DNA of 64,000 bases from Anodontia alba (Eukaryota > Mollusca > Bivalvia > Lucinida > Lucinidae): positions 61,023,012 through 61,087,011 of the forward strand of contig OZ024826.1 in assembly GCA_964016985.1 (NCBI GenBank), written 5' to 3'. Below are positions 10,712 through 21,035 of this stretch, piece by piece. Both the position numbers and the translations under genes were made by a program. Below the pieces are notes generated by a model. It saw only the letters and a program-made list of their open reading frames with translations. It was not told the origin of the DNA and made no database searches. Positions within the stretch are counted from its first letter, which is position 1. Each line of letters starts with the position of its first letter.

Positions 10712-10744
<33 letters not shown>
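9885..10744. other. Unassigned sequence ending in poly-T
   Basis: No gene was recognised. Positions 10700-10746 are ATT/T-rich and form the left border of unit A copy 1. Confidence 0.4.
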
Positions 10745-10747
<3 letters not shown>

Positions 10748-11113
10748 GAATTTTATTTTATTATTATTTTATTTTATTATTATTACTATTTATTTATTTT
10801 TTTTTTTTTTTGTTTTTATTTCGGCCGAACATATATAAAGCTCAAACAAGAAAAAGACCATTATGTTATTTTCGGGTAACGAATACCAGATAAGTCTGTA
10901 CAATTTTCGGTACAGAGTTACGTCCCATGAAAATATATTTACATTGATTTGAGCCGTGTTTCGACAAGGCTTCTTTAGTCCTATTTTACTGGCAGACATT
11001 CAAATATAAATACAGCATTTGACTAAAATTAGCATAACAGAAACTGCTAGCCCTCATTGTACCTTCTGTAATGCAGAAATTCTTTTATTTTGGTTTTATT
11101 GGCAGAATGTGTT

Positions 11114-11269
11114 ATGGAAGACAATGAGAAAAGGAAAGAAAACTCCAATTCTTACAATAGTAATCCTATATTATTATACACAGACGAAGAATGTTTGGAG
11201 AACGCATGTTGTAACATGCTTGAAAGCCACAGCACGTGCCGAGCCATATACTCAGAGCATATCAGTTAA
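11114..11269 (+). CDS. Unit A 51-codon ORF (copy 1)
   Basis: An open frame beginning M-E-D-N-E-K-R-K-E-N and ending Y-S-E-H-I-S. The same frame is intact in copy 2 (23544-23699) and copy 3 (41456-41611). It is closed by TAA at codon 8 in copies 4 (43076) and 6 (54517). The composition is protein-like (charged N-terminus, C-x-C spacing), but an overlapping frame is also open for 86 codons in copies 1 and 2. Coding status is therefore uncertain. No family recognised. Confidence 0.3.
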   Translation: MEDNEKRKENSNSYNSNPILLYTDEECLENACCNMLESHSTCRAIYSEHIS

Positions 11270-11431
11270 ACCAAAATAAAGAAGAAACACAACCAGGCTT
11301 TTTATACAGACGCCATTGCTAACGTCGTTCTCTTGACGGCGTATGCTTTCAGTCACGTCCGCGTTGACGTTATAAAACCTAAGAGCGTACGCTGCTTAAG
11401 CCATTTTTGTGATCGTCAAGAAACCTTCAAC

Positions 11432-11688
11432 TTGTCCAATAAGAGAATTGAAAGTGAGCAAATCTTCTCCGCGGGAGAGCTTGTTTTGCACATTTACAAA
11501 TTAGTAGAGAAGTTTTGGAGAGAAAACCGGAAAATGTTTCAAAAACAAGAAAAAGGCGCATGCGTAGAAGAAGATTAGAGGAGCAATTGAGGTTCGCGTC
11601 AGGATCTTTACTGCAGCCTGACCAGCCCAAAGAGCAGGAGCAAGAGGAGGAGGAGTGTAGTTTATACGGGATGATCAGACCATGTTAG
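11432..11688 (+). pseudogene. Unit A 85-codon ORF, degenerate copy 1
   Basis: This aligns with the intact ORFs at 23863, 41774 and 43392. Here the start codon is TTG instead of ATG (11432), and one T is missing in the codons for Y-K-F (near 11501). The frame therefore switches and ends early at 11578. The TATA-like site and the 3' stem-loop are still present. This is a pseudogene copy. Confidence 0.7.
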
Positions 11689-11806
11689 TCATCCCGTATA
11701 AACACAGACAATTCTGGTCCACTTAAGGACCACCAAATACTTCAGAAAGTTTACCTTAAGATTGTTGCTGATAAAGTTCGCTAAAACATTCATTTATTTG
11801 TTTAGT

Positions 11807-12043
11807 TCATCATGAAAACATACCTATATAATTGACCCCCTTAAACCCCACTTTTATATAGTAAAACTGGGGTTTACAGGGGTATACATTATTTTCTCTT
11901 ATTTCTGCTTAAAAACATAGATTGTGGGTGCCCGTTAGAACTGCCTCGGCGAGGCAGTTCTAACAAGTACCCACAATCTATGTTTTGAGCAGAAATATGA
12001 AAAATATTATAATTTTTATCTGTAAAGTTTCAATTTTTTGGTG
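11807..12043. mobile_element. Foldback element FB copy 1, left part (right part 22439-22484)
   Basis: It starts CATCATGAAAACATACC, and its far end at 22484 reads GTGTTTTCGTGATG, its inverse. It contains a large palindrome at 11900-11997 centred on GCCTCGGCGAGGC, plus a smaller one at about 11837-11882. Two uninterrupted copies lie at 36604-36881 and 50033-50307. Here the element is split by the Penelope-like insertion after GGTG at 12040-12043. Confidence 0.85.
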
Positions 12044-12059
12044 TTTTTTCTGTCCAAAA

Positions 12060-13815
12060 CCTAAACCCCATGATGTGATTAAACTCGCAGAGGAAACATT
12101 CAAATTTTCAAGAAGATTACGACTTAAGGAATTCTTCGTTCCAGACCCAGAGGAAGATGAAACCAATGATTTGGACAATGAAAGTGAGGAAATCCAAAAA
12201 GTAAAAAAGGAACAGTCATCATTTGTACCTCCTGCAGGACGTGATAGCAGCCTCGATTTTTACATTGAGGCTATTACTCATGAAATTTTACAGAATTCAA
12301 AGAAATATAAGTATATCTGTAATTTAAGTGCAGGAGAGTGAAAAGCCTTATTTGACCTTTCACGTGACGATAAAATCATTATCAAAAAGGCAGATAAATC
12401 CTCGTCTGTTGTCATAATGAACCGTGCAGACTATATCGAAGAGGTCGAAAGACAGTTAAAGAATGAAAAATATTACAAACATTTAAATGAAGACCCTTCT
12501 GAAAATATTGACAAAGACATTATCAGTACATTAAATAACATTGCAAAGAAAGAACATAGAGAGGAGCTGAATGATCTGATAAATGCAAATGTTAGAGTCC
12601 CACAATTTTATGTGCTTCCCAAGATACACAAGGAATATGATGCAACTCTTCCTGTTGTTTATCCTGGCCGCCATATTGTATCTGCCTGCAATTCCCGTAC
12701 AGAAAATATTTCAGGATTTGTTGATGAAATTCTGCAACCCCATGTAAAAAATCTTAAATCATATATTAAAGATACAGCGGATTTCTTATGGAAGTTGCAA
12801 AATGTTCCGTGCGTTTCAAAGGAAGCATTCTTAGTGACACTTGATGTTACTTCACTGTACAGTAATATTCCACACAGTAATGGTATAAAAGCATGTGAAT
12901 ACTTTTTGAACTTAAACCCTGAGGGCAAAAGCATATCTACTGAGTCAGTCAGTGACCTTATTTCAGCTGTATTGACCAAGAATCATTTTCAGTTTAATGT
13001 TGATAATTACCTACAAACTTTGGGCTGCGCAATGGGTACAAAAATGGCCCCCAGTTATGCTTCCCTGTTCATGGGTTACTTTGAAAACAATATATTAAGT
13101 CAGTATCATCAATATCCCCTTGTCTGGCTTAGATTCTTGGATGACATTTTCCTTATATGGCAGTATTCTGAAAAGGAACTGCTTGATTTCATCGAGTATC
13201 TCAAAAATGCACATCCATGGATCAAATTTACATACCATTATTCCACTGAAAAGGCAACATTTCTTGATGTAGACATCAGCAAAAATAATGATGGTATTTT
13301 GGCTACTTCAATTCATGTAAAAAAGACGAACAATCACCAATATATAGAGTATTCTTCATGTCATCCAATACCATGCAAGAAGGGTATACCTTTTAGTCAG
13401 GCTAAGCGTTATAGAAGGATTATTTCTAATGATGAGACTTTCGAGAAGGAACTTGAGAACCTTAAAAGTTATTTCTTGAAAAGAAATGACCAATTTCACA
13501 TAATTGATAATGCTTTTCAGAAGGTTCGTGCTCTTCCTAGGGACATGGCATTAACAGAAACTGTGAAAAGTGACAAGAAATTGGTACCGTATGCGATAAC
13601 CTATAACCCCTCCTTACCTAATATTGGCGAAAGCATCAATAAATACTGGGGTTTATTGGCCCTGTCTGAAAAACAAAGTGTAAAATATGTTTTCCAGCAT
13701 AAACCTATTTTGGCATTTAAAAGACCACAGCACCTTGGTGATATTCTCATCCACTCAAAAATAAATTTCAGTCAAAGTTCTACAGGATCTGTATCTGCTT
13801 GTAAAAAACGCAGGT
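12060..13815 (+). pseudogene. Penelope-like reverse transcriptase (interrupted)
   Basis: One frame runs from about 12060 to 13815, broken only by a TGA at 12339-12341. Before the stop it reads E-T-F-K-F-S-R-R-L-R-L-K-E-F-F, typical of PLE N-termini. After it come K-K-A-D-K-S-S-S-V-V-I-M, F-Y-V-L-P-K-I-H-K, the first catalytic Asp in V-T-L-D-V-T-S-L-Y-S-N-I-P-H, M-G-T-K-M-A-P-S-Y-A, and the catalytic pair in W-L-R-F-L-D-D-I-F. PLE RTs are related to telomerase and copy RNA to DNA for insertion by the linked endonuclease. The frame ends 16 bp inside the inserted DNA element. Across the insertion, codons before 13815 and after 17805 rejoin in frame as C-K-K-R-R-C-T-H-C, matching the CxRxRCxxC linker of PLEs. 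One nonsense codon plus one insertion makes this a young, recently disabled copy. Confidence 0.92.
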
Positions 13816-14396
13816 CGGCTAAGACACAATAAAGTAGGGATTTTGTGGTTGAGCTATGTTATATGCATATAACAAACTGTAATCAAATCAGATTTGTATA
13901 AGTTTTAAACCACTGAATCCGCAATTGAATAACCTTTATGTACATATATAGTTTTGGGTATCTGCAACCATCTGATTTGGAGAAAAATGGCTAGACATGC
14001 CGAAAAAATGGCATTTTTTGGCGCGTTATGCTGTTGCAAGATTTTTTCCTTTAGTTTTCAAAGTTGGCATTTTTAATATGTATCGCCAGATGGGAAAACT
14101 AAGCCTTTTGTTAGATGGCGATATACCTCCCCTAAATTCTACAGTTTACAGATTACGAATTGGTGAAATATCACTTGAGATATGCCAGATAAAGTAAATA
14201 CTGTCCTTCGTTATACTTTTTCATTTTTTGGGGTTCCCGCAACAACAAGCATTTTAAGCCTTGTATGAGGTTATTCACAGGTGTTTCTGTTATTCTGCAA
14301 ATAAATTTAGACACAAAATCATAAAAGAAAAGGCTTGTCATACTTTTAAACAGTACAGATATTTCATGTCGCGCACCTGGAAAATGCCCTTTTTTG

Positions 14397-17300
14397 TAGA
14401 GTCCGTAGCCCCCTATTTTTCGGCGAATCACAGCTTTAATTTTAATACAACTTTCATTTTCTATGTCAGGGCAACCGACCTAGCTGACATGCCAAATTGA
14501 TTCAGACTTGCTTAATATACGGCTTAGTTACGGCTGTCAAAATGCTGTCCGTAGCCCTGTAGAGTCCGTAGCTACTATTTTTCTATAATGCATAAAATGA
14601 TTTTATTCCATAGAACCTTGGTTAAACTTTCCTTTTTACATTACCTCTAAGCAAAGGTTAAAAAAGAAATATCATTTTGGAAAATAATGATTCTTATAAA
14701 TAGTGTCCAGGATGATAATGACACAAATAAGACCATGTTCCATAGTAAAAGTGAAATTTGTAGACAACTGAATATGTTGGTTTAGGTGATTTTGATAGTT
14801 TTGGAGAGATAATTTAATGTACAAAACAGTTTTTTAAAACAAAACATTGAATTCTTTCAGAATAATGATTTTTTTTTTTGTTTTAATTCTCATGAGGTAG
14901 CTAGGGGCTACGGACTCTACAAATGTGTCTTTCAATGAAATGCCTATACTGAAACGCTTGTTTTCAGGCTAGAGTGCTTAAAACATAATTGATGTTTGCA
15001 ACCACCATAGAACTGGACACACGTGCGGCCACCGTTGATCCCCAACATATATTTGTGGCAACCGTTGATCCCCAGACATACATACGCAGCCACAGTTGAT
15101 TGCCGACATACATGCACAGCCACTGTTGATCCTCACAATTATGTGCAGCCACTGTTGATCTCCGACATACATGTGTCTACCGTTGATCCCCAACATTCAT
15201 GTGAAGCTACCTTGGATATGTGCGGCCACCCTTGATCCTCGACATACATGAAGGGCAAACTTTGATCCCTAGCCTATATGTGGGACCACCGTTGATCCCA
15301 GCATACATGTGTGGTCAGTCACCATTGATACCCAGCATACCTGTGCAGTCACCATTAATCCCAGATATACATGTGCGGCCACCTTTGATCTCCAACATAT
15401 ATATACAACCACGGTTCATCAAATGACCCGGACATCCATTTGCAGCCACCGTTGATCCCCAAGATACATGTGCAGACATTGTTGATACCTGACATCTATG
15501 CCCTACCACCACTGATCCCCAGTATAAATGCGTGGCCACCATTGATTCCAGACATACATGCGTGGCCATCAATGATCCCCGACATATATGCATGGCCGTT
15601 GTTGATTCCCAATATACATTTACAGCCGCCATTGATTCTCGATGTACTTTTGCTGTTGATCACCTATACATACATGAACATGTGTGGCCACCTTTGATCT
15701 CAAACATAAATGTGTGTCTACTGTCAATACTCCATGCGCATTCTCTGCCACCATTGATCTTCCAACATAGATGTGTGTCCACATTTGATCCCAAAAAACA
15801 CATGTGATTTCATGATTATCTCCAACATACATGTGCTGCCACCGTTGATCCCCAAAATTCATGCGCGGCAACCGTTAATCCCTATCATATATGAGCAGCC
15901 ACCATTGATCTCCAGCAAACATGTGCAGCCAACGTTGATCGCCAACATATATATGTACAGCCACCCTTGATCCAAGACACACATTTGTGGTCACCGTTGA
16001 TCTCTGACGTATATGTGCAGCCATTGTTGATCCCCAACATACATGCATGGACAGTTGATCCCCAGTACACGTGCAGCCATCGTTTACATGTGAGGCTAAG
16101 GTTGATTCCAGACATGTGCGCGAACCATTGACAACCAACATACATGTGAGGCCATCATTGATCACAGGCGTACATTTGCGACCACCGTTATTCCCTGACA
16201 CACACGTGCGACCATCGCTGATCCCACTGTCTGTCATGTTAAGTGAGTCCAAATACTATAGCTTCATAGAATAACCATCTGAATGCAGCCTTGTTTCTTT
16301 ACTAATAATATTCATTTAAGTCTCTATATACCTCTCAAAACCTTTACTGATGTATACCATTGACACGTTAATATCAGCCCAAAAAGTTTTGAAGTTACTT
16401 TTTGACATTTTTTATGTCAGCAATTGTGTTACACTTTTGCTTAAAATATTTGCATAATAATTTTGAACCATTATCTCTAACAATAACAAAGTTTCCATCT
16501 TCAGGGTGTAGAAAGTTTCAATAGACATCAATCGGAATTCAGCCATTCAGTCTGTAGAGTCCGTAGCCCCTGACTGACAAAGTATTTGTTGTGCTACTAG
16601 ATGTTATAATCAGGGATATGTCTTGTCAACTTCAAAACCTATCAACTTCAAAACATTTTTCATTCGATATTCTTCATGAATAAAATGATAATACATTTTC
16701 TAGGTTTTAGAAAGGGTGATTTCATACAGTTAGTTTTTTGTATTTGTTAGAATTCCTTCTAAACCTGTAGAAAAGGGCAACATGTGCATTAAAATGTGCA
16801 TTGTTGTAATATTACAAGGCTATAGGAAACCAGTTGATCAGTTGAATACAGTTTTCTCAAAATAGATACCTCTTTTAACCTCTATTAATGTAACTGTAGA
16901 GTCCGTAGCCCCAGAGCTGTCACATACATGTTCCATTACAAGCTGGTTTTAGGAAATCCAGCCGTGATATTTTGTTTCAGTTTACAATATCTTATTATCC
17001 TTCATTTACAAATCTTGTTAAACTACAATTCTATTGATTTGAAAGCAACAAAAAAGTAAAATAACATCCTTCAGAGATTTTAAATCTATACCAAAATACT
17101 TGGAGATCTACAAAATCACATTTTTGCTGTGTGAATTTAGTTTTATGTAATCATGTCAAGTCTCAGCAAATCACTGATACAATAATGTCATTTGACTCAG
17201 TTAGAGTATACTTCATAACAATGGCTTTGTCAATTATGTGAAAATGTATAGTCCGTAGGCCCATTTCAGTATCTCAAGTTACAGGAAAAGTGGCCAAAGT

Positions 17301-17619
17301 TAACACAACTGAACAACAGAAAAAATATCAGTTGCCAGAAGAAATGCATCAAACAAGCGTATTAAGGGACAGACATGTTTATCAACCTCCTACATTTTTT
17401 GTAACTGAATTTAGAAACAATGACATTTTTTCAGGCAAATACCCCCTTAGCCTTCAGGGTCTCTGAAAATCATAGTAAGGATGAAAAAATGGGTGACTTG
17501 TTCTTTGTTTGGACAGAAATAGGTTGGAAGTCTTGTCTGATAAAAATTAGCAGAAGAGAGGACTTTTAAAAGATTAAATATGAAAGTGTTATGCTTCACC
17601 TAGTAGAGTCCGTAGCCCC
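14397..17619. repeat. Interspersed 16-bp motif TAGAGTCCGTAGCCCC in TE1
   Basis: Copies lie at 14397-14412, 14560-14572 (partial, with another partial at about 14547), 14904-14919 (reverse orientation), 16555-16570, 16897-16912, 17247-17262 (two mismatches) and 17604-17619. The last four are 342, 350 and 357 bp apart, and the sequence between them shows no obvious repetition. Near-regular spacing with conservation limited to the motif suggests a protein-binding site, or the remnant of a roughly 350-bp tandem array. Confidence 0.85.
15005..16230. repeat. 30-bp minisatellite (about 40 units) inside TE1
   Basis: The unit is about GTTGATCCCCAACATACATG plus TGCAGCCACC, with starts at 15034, 15064, 15095, 15125 and 15154 (29-31 bp apart). 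Because 30 is a multiple of three, several frames on both strands stay open and give spurious repetitive ORFs (for example P-P-L-I-P-D-I-H). Units are diverged, so the array is not newly expanded. No spacer structure as in CRISPR is present. Confidence 0.93.
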
Positions 17620-17805
17620 CATAGGGTGGGTATGAGTATCAACCTACATCATAAAAACTACTTACTGCAAAACAAAACCCCTTCAGGACAATGTGCGTGA
17701 ATGTTGGAGGAACCTACTATTGTATAAATTTGATTGTTCCTCACAAGTTCATTTTTGGTCATTCTTGCAACATGTTATCCCTATTTTATTGTGTCTATCC
17801 GAGGT

Positions 17806-18212
17806 GCACTCATTGTAAAACTATCAATGAATCAGATAATTTCAGTAGTACCAGTACCAGTGAAACTTTTTTGCATAAACAGAACTTTAACTGCACATCT
17901 GAAAATGTTATTTATTTAATAACATGTAAAAAGCGCAATGCTCAGTATGTGGGGCAAACACACCAGAAGGTATCAAAAAGAATGAACAGTCACCGTTTTG
18001 ATATTTTGCACTACCCTGAAAGTATTACAAACGTTTCTGTTCATTTTAATGAAAATGGTCATTCTGTGGATAATTTTTCATTCACACCCATTGATAAAGT
18101 AGAAAATGAATGGCCACGTTTATTAAAAGAAACCTGCTGGATGCATCGTCTCAAAACCCTTTCACCAAATGGAATGAACACTAAGGTATTGTACCAGATT
18201 CCTAAAACTTAA
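17806..18212 (+). CDS. Penelope-like GIY-YIG endonuclease domain (3' part of the PLE ORF)
   Basis: Starting at the right edge of the inserted element, the frame reads C-T-H-C-K-T-I, then a second Cys pair (F-N-C ... L-I-T-C). The GIY-YIG core follows: V-I-Y-L-I-T-C ... Q-Y-V-G-Q-T, an Arg and His in S-K-R-M-N-S-H-R, and K-E-T-C-W-M-H-R-L-K-T-L-S-P-N-G-M-N, whose Glu is the expected metal ligand. In PLEs this domain nicks target DNA for primed reverse transcription. The domain looks intact. The open frame extends artificially upstream into the inserted element (to 17691). Without the RT half upstream it would not be expressed as the native protein. Confidence 0.88.
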
Positions 18213-18227
18213 TATTTTGTTTATGAG

Positions 18228-18470
18228 TCTGTGCGCAGTGATTCCTACAATTGACATAGGTGCCTGGTGGTGACTGGGATTTGTCTGTGTATCATATTGG
18301 CCTGTGCATCCGCGCATTTTCGTCGGGGTATTCACTGGCCATATTTTTTTTTTTTAGCTATGGACCATTAGCTACCCGTTGAGTGTATGGTGAGAACTCT
18401 GATCGGAATGTGCGGATGCATGGGCTGATAGAGGTCTTCACTGGATGTACGTGACAGTTGTGGGAGTTGG
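18228..18470. mobile_element. Foldback MITE (family H2), second copy
   Basis: The left end GCAGTGATTCCTACAATTGA matches the left end of the copy at 9156. The right half (GATGCATGGGCTGATAGAGG ... CAGTTGTGGGAGTTGG) is its approximate inverse. It lies in the 3' region of the PLE, just past the GIY-YIG stop codon. Central T-run at about 18343. Confidence 0.6.
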
Positions 18471-20355
18471 TGTGCTCTTGCTCATATTGCAAAGCATTTT
18501 TTGCATAGAAAATGTATATATAAAAATCTGTTTGTCACTATTTTAAAATCTTTTAGTTTTGCACTTGTGAAGTTTCATAGTGACAGATTGTATCATTGAT
18601 CCAGTCTAATGTATACATTATTTTGTGCATTTCTGCCATTTCATTAAATGTTGCAAGGAAACGTCATGTAGTTTGGCGTTCTTGACGTCAAATTATTTGG
18701 CGTTTTTGACGTCAAATTATTTGGCGTTTTGACGTCACTTAGTAACGTCATAATCAATTCCTAGTAACATTCAGCCATTTTGTGCACTGAAGAAGGATTA
18801 AATTCCGAAACTAGTTTGCAGTAAAATTTCTTGAGTTGTGCTGATTTTTTCTCCCAAGTTCTTCAGGGGTAACAACCTACGTCGTAGCACGGATATCGGA
18901 ACCATTTTAACGGCCGCCATATTTGAAATGCAAAGTAAGTTTTTCCGCTCGTAAAATAATACAAATAAATGTATACCAAAACTAAACAGCTTAGTCGGTG
19001 CCTGACAACAAACCTGGACAGCAGATATAACAATCGAGTCCAGAAATGCCGCTGATTTTGTAAACACCTCGACAGTCGAACAGGTGGGAGACACGAGGAC
19101 GATTTTAGCAGAGATATAGTGTGCACTTTTGCCAAAAAACGTATTTTTACAGCTAATAGCACCAATATTACTGATATTTGTGTTATTTTAGTCAACAGTT
19201 GTCCCTAGTTCGATTTCATAACCATGATTTTCAGACGGAAAATTGATTAGAGCATTCAAATGCCAATTTTGATATCGTAAACATTCATGACGGCACAGAT
19301 ATCGGTCATACTCTTCCAGCCCAACAGGTGCATGTGAGTAACAGACAAAAACGTCCCGGTCCCAACTTGCCAAATATAGAGCTTTATGTCGTGAATATAT
19401 TGTCTACTCATACTGTGGCCTGATTTCATCCAATTCCACGCAAGGTTGCTAAAGAAATATGCTTACCGTGTTGTATCGCTGATGAACGCCACGGTTTTGG
19501 CATGCTAATTACTAAATATTTATTCGCGATGACATAGCAAAAATAAATGAGTTCCCCATCTGCAGCAATATGTGTAAAATCAGCCAAATATTTACATTCT
19601 CACATGATACAGAACGGAAATATTGCATGTTTTTGTTTATGTTTTTCAAAGTATTTGCTGTGTACGTGGACAGTACATGTATATGTTTGCATGCGGCGCC
19701 ATCCAACTCGCACTACGTTGGTAGATAGAAAATTGTTAACTGTGTTTTCCTGACATGAAAATAATGTCACGAACGAGTGGTGATGATTCGGTAAACAATG
19801 AGTACGCAGTATTCCTGAGTGAAATAATTTTCATATCAAGGAAACACTGTTAAATATTTTGTTTATTACATACCTTTTTCAATAATTTATCATTAAAACA
19901 AAAGTAAAGCGTTTTAAACTAATTTGCATAAGAATACACCAAACTGTCACGTGACGTTCTGACGACGTCATCTCACGTTATGTGACATCGAACCATACAT
20001 TTTTGTAATTTGATTGGATGGTGACAACGTTACGGTGACGTCACTGCAAAAGTAATATCATCACTGTTAAAACATGAAAAGGTCATATCAGCACTATCGT
20101 TGGTAAGAAAATTATCTCACTAAAAACTAATGGTTATTTTAAGTGGGGCATATAATAACGTGACTTATTACTTGAATGCCGCGTTAAGTAGTGTCATAAC
20201 GTCGTTTAATAAAACTCGTAAGAACACAGGTGTAATAACTTGTTAGGACGGCGCGCAACATCACGTGTCTTCCGTGACAACGTATGTTTTCTGTTGAAAT
20301 AAAATACCTTTATTTAATTAAAAAAACGAAAATTAAATGATCATGTATCAAACAT

Positions 20356-20450
20356 GATCTTACACTTGTGGTAATTTCATATGAAATTTATGAAATTCGC
20401 CGAAGGCTCGTTTCATAAATTTCATATGAAATGACCACTCGTGTAAGATC
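20356..20450. repeat. Foldback inside TE2 (about 38-bp arms)
   Basis: GATCTTACACTTGTGGTAAT on the left mirrors ...GACCACTCGTGTAAGATC on the right. The inner arms TTTCATATGAAATTTATGAAA are perfect and self-palindromic at CATATG. Loop about 15 nt. Confidence 0.85.
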
Positions 20451-20526
20451 CTCTATTTATCCTGTATATATGATGCGATAACTAAAAATCTATTTGTATA
20501 TATGTAATACTTTGAGATTATCGCTT

Positions 20527-20646
20527 GGCGTTTTGGTTCAAGTTCGCCCGATTTATAAACCCGAGACTCCATTATTAGCCAGAGGGCTTTATCTCGAGGG
20601 CTTGTAATGGTCAAGGGTTTATAAAGAGGGCGATGACCAAAACGTC
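20527..20646. repeat. Imperfect foldback inside TE2
   Basis: GGCGTTTTGGT ... GCCC ... TTTATAAACCC on the left mirrors GGGTTTATAAA ... GGGC ... ACCAAAACGTC on the right. Confidence 0.7.
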
Positions 20647-20807
20647 ATGTTATAATTTATCACCTACTCAAAAACAGTTTTCTGTCTGTAATTATGAAAA
20701 AAGCATTCCGAATTTTGATGCCGAATTGTGAAATTTTGATCTATGAAACTCCTAACGTCAATAATACTACTGAAGTCACATTACGCGTCACACCTACGAC
20801 ATGCCGA

Positions 20808-21035
20808 ACGTCACGAGCGGGCTTGATAACCTCTCTCCGTTCAAAATACGATTTCCGGTTATCAGCACGCCCGGGTTGATAATCTTAAGTGCGGAAGGAT
20901 TTTTTTCAAACATGCAAACTGCAGGTTATTGCAGGTAATATGCTTATAGTTGGTAATAATGAGTTGTCCCGCCTTTAGGCTATCAGCCCGCCCGGGTTTC
21001 GCACGGAGAGAGGTTATCATGCCCGCATGTGACGT
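20808..21035. repeat. Inverted repeat inside TE2 (33-bp arms, 160-bp interior)
   Basis: Arms 20808-20840 and 21003-21035 share ATAACCTCTCTCCGT and its reverse complement, with a few mismatches. Both arms adjoin GCCCGGGTT sequences. Confidence 0.75.

Larger units (their letters stand above)
10745..11806 (+). repeat. Unit A copy 1, left part (continues at 22485)
   Basis: This matches unit A copies at 23041, 41010, 42590 and 54081 along its length: an ATT-rich leader, the landmark GGCCGAACATATATAA (10822), the 51-codon ORF, the promoter-like segment, the 85-codon ORF and the 3' stem-loop. It breaks off after TTTGTTTAGT at 11806. The expected continuation CAGTTTCATAAATTATTTAC is at 22485, so 10.7 kb of nested elements was inserted. 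Confidence 0.88.
13816..17801. mobile_element. 3986-bp TIR element (TE1) inserted in the PLE, TSD AGGT, no transposase seen
   Basis: Flanking AGGT at 13812-13815 and 17802-17805 is a 4-bp target-site duplication; removing the element and one AGGT restores the PLE frame. The left end CGGCTAAGACACAATAAAG and the inverted right end CGGATAGACACAATAAAAT match over about 24 bp with one gap. Inside are a 30-bp minisatellite (15005-16230) and seven copies of a TAGAGTCCGTAGCCCC-like motif. No open frame longer than about 125 codons outside the minisatellite and no DDE or recombinase motif was seen, so it is non-autonomous or of unknown type. The 4-bp duplication fits several superfamilies; none can be assigned. 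Confidence 0.88.
12044..18863 (+). mobile_element. Penelope-like retroelement (PLE) with GIY-YIG endonuclease, 5'-truncated and interrupted
   Basis: The element carries a Penelope-type reverse transcriptase (to 13815) and a GIY-YIG endonuclease (17806-18212), followed by about 650 bp of 3' sequence. Its left edge starts inside the N-terminal coding region, the usual 5' truncation of retroelements. GGTG flanks both sides (12040-12043 and 22439-22442) and may be its target duplication. Inside, a 3986-bp DNA element sits in the linker between the two domains. A second DNA element (18864-22433) sits at or near its 3' end. A foldback MITE occupies 18228-18470. Confidence 0.88.

Noticed and set aside
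15005..16230. CRISPR-like array or repetitive secreted protein in the 30-bp repeats
   Set aside because: Repeats are contiguous without unique spacers, the context is eukaryotic, and frames on both strands are open only because the period is a multiple of three.
13813..17804. A 4-kb GT-AG intron joining the RT and GIY-YIG halves of the Penelope ORF
   Set aside because: GT and AG do fall at the edges and splicing there would restore the frame, but the donor (GTCGGC) is weak. The segment has 24-bp inverted ends and an exact AGGT duplication, so a DNA-element insertion explains it better.
19188..19373. TIR-domain protein (M-A-S-W-D-R-D-V-F-V-C-Y-S-H)
   Set aside because: The D-V-F-V-x-Y-S-H start resembles a Toll/interleukin-1 receptor domain, but nothing after it fits the fold; the ORF is 61 codons inside TE2.
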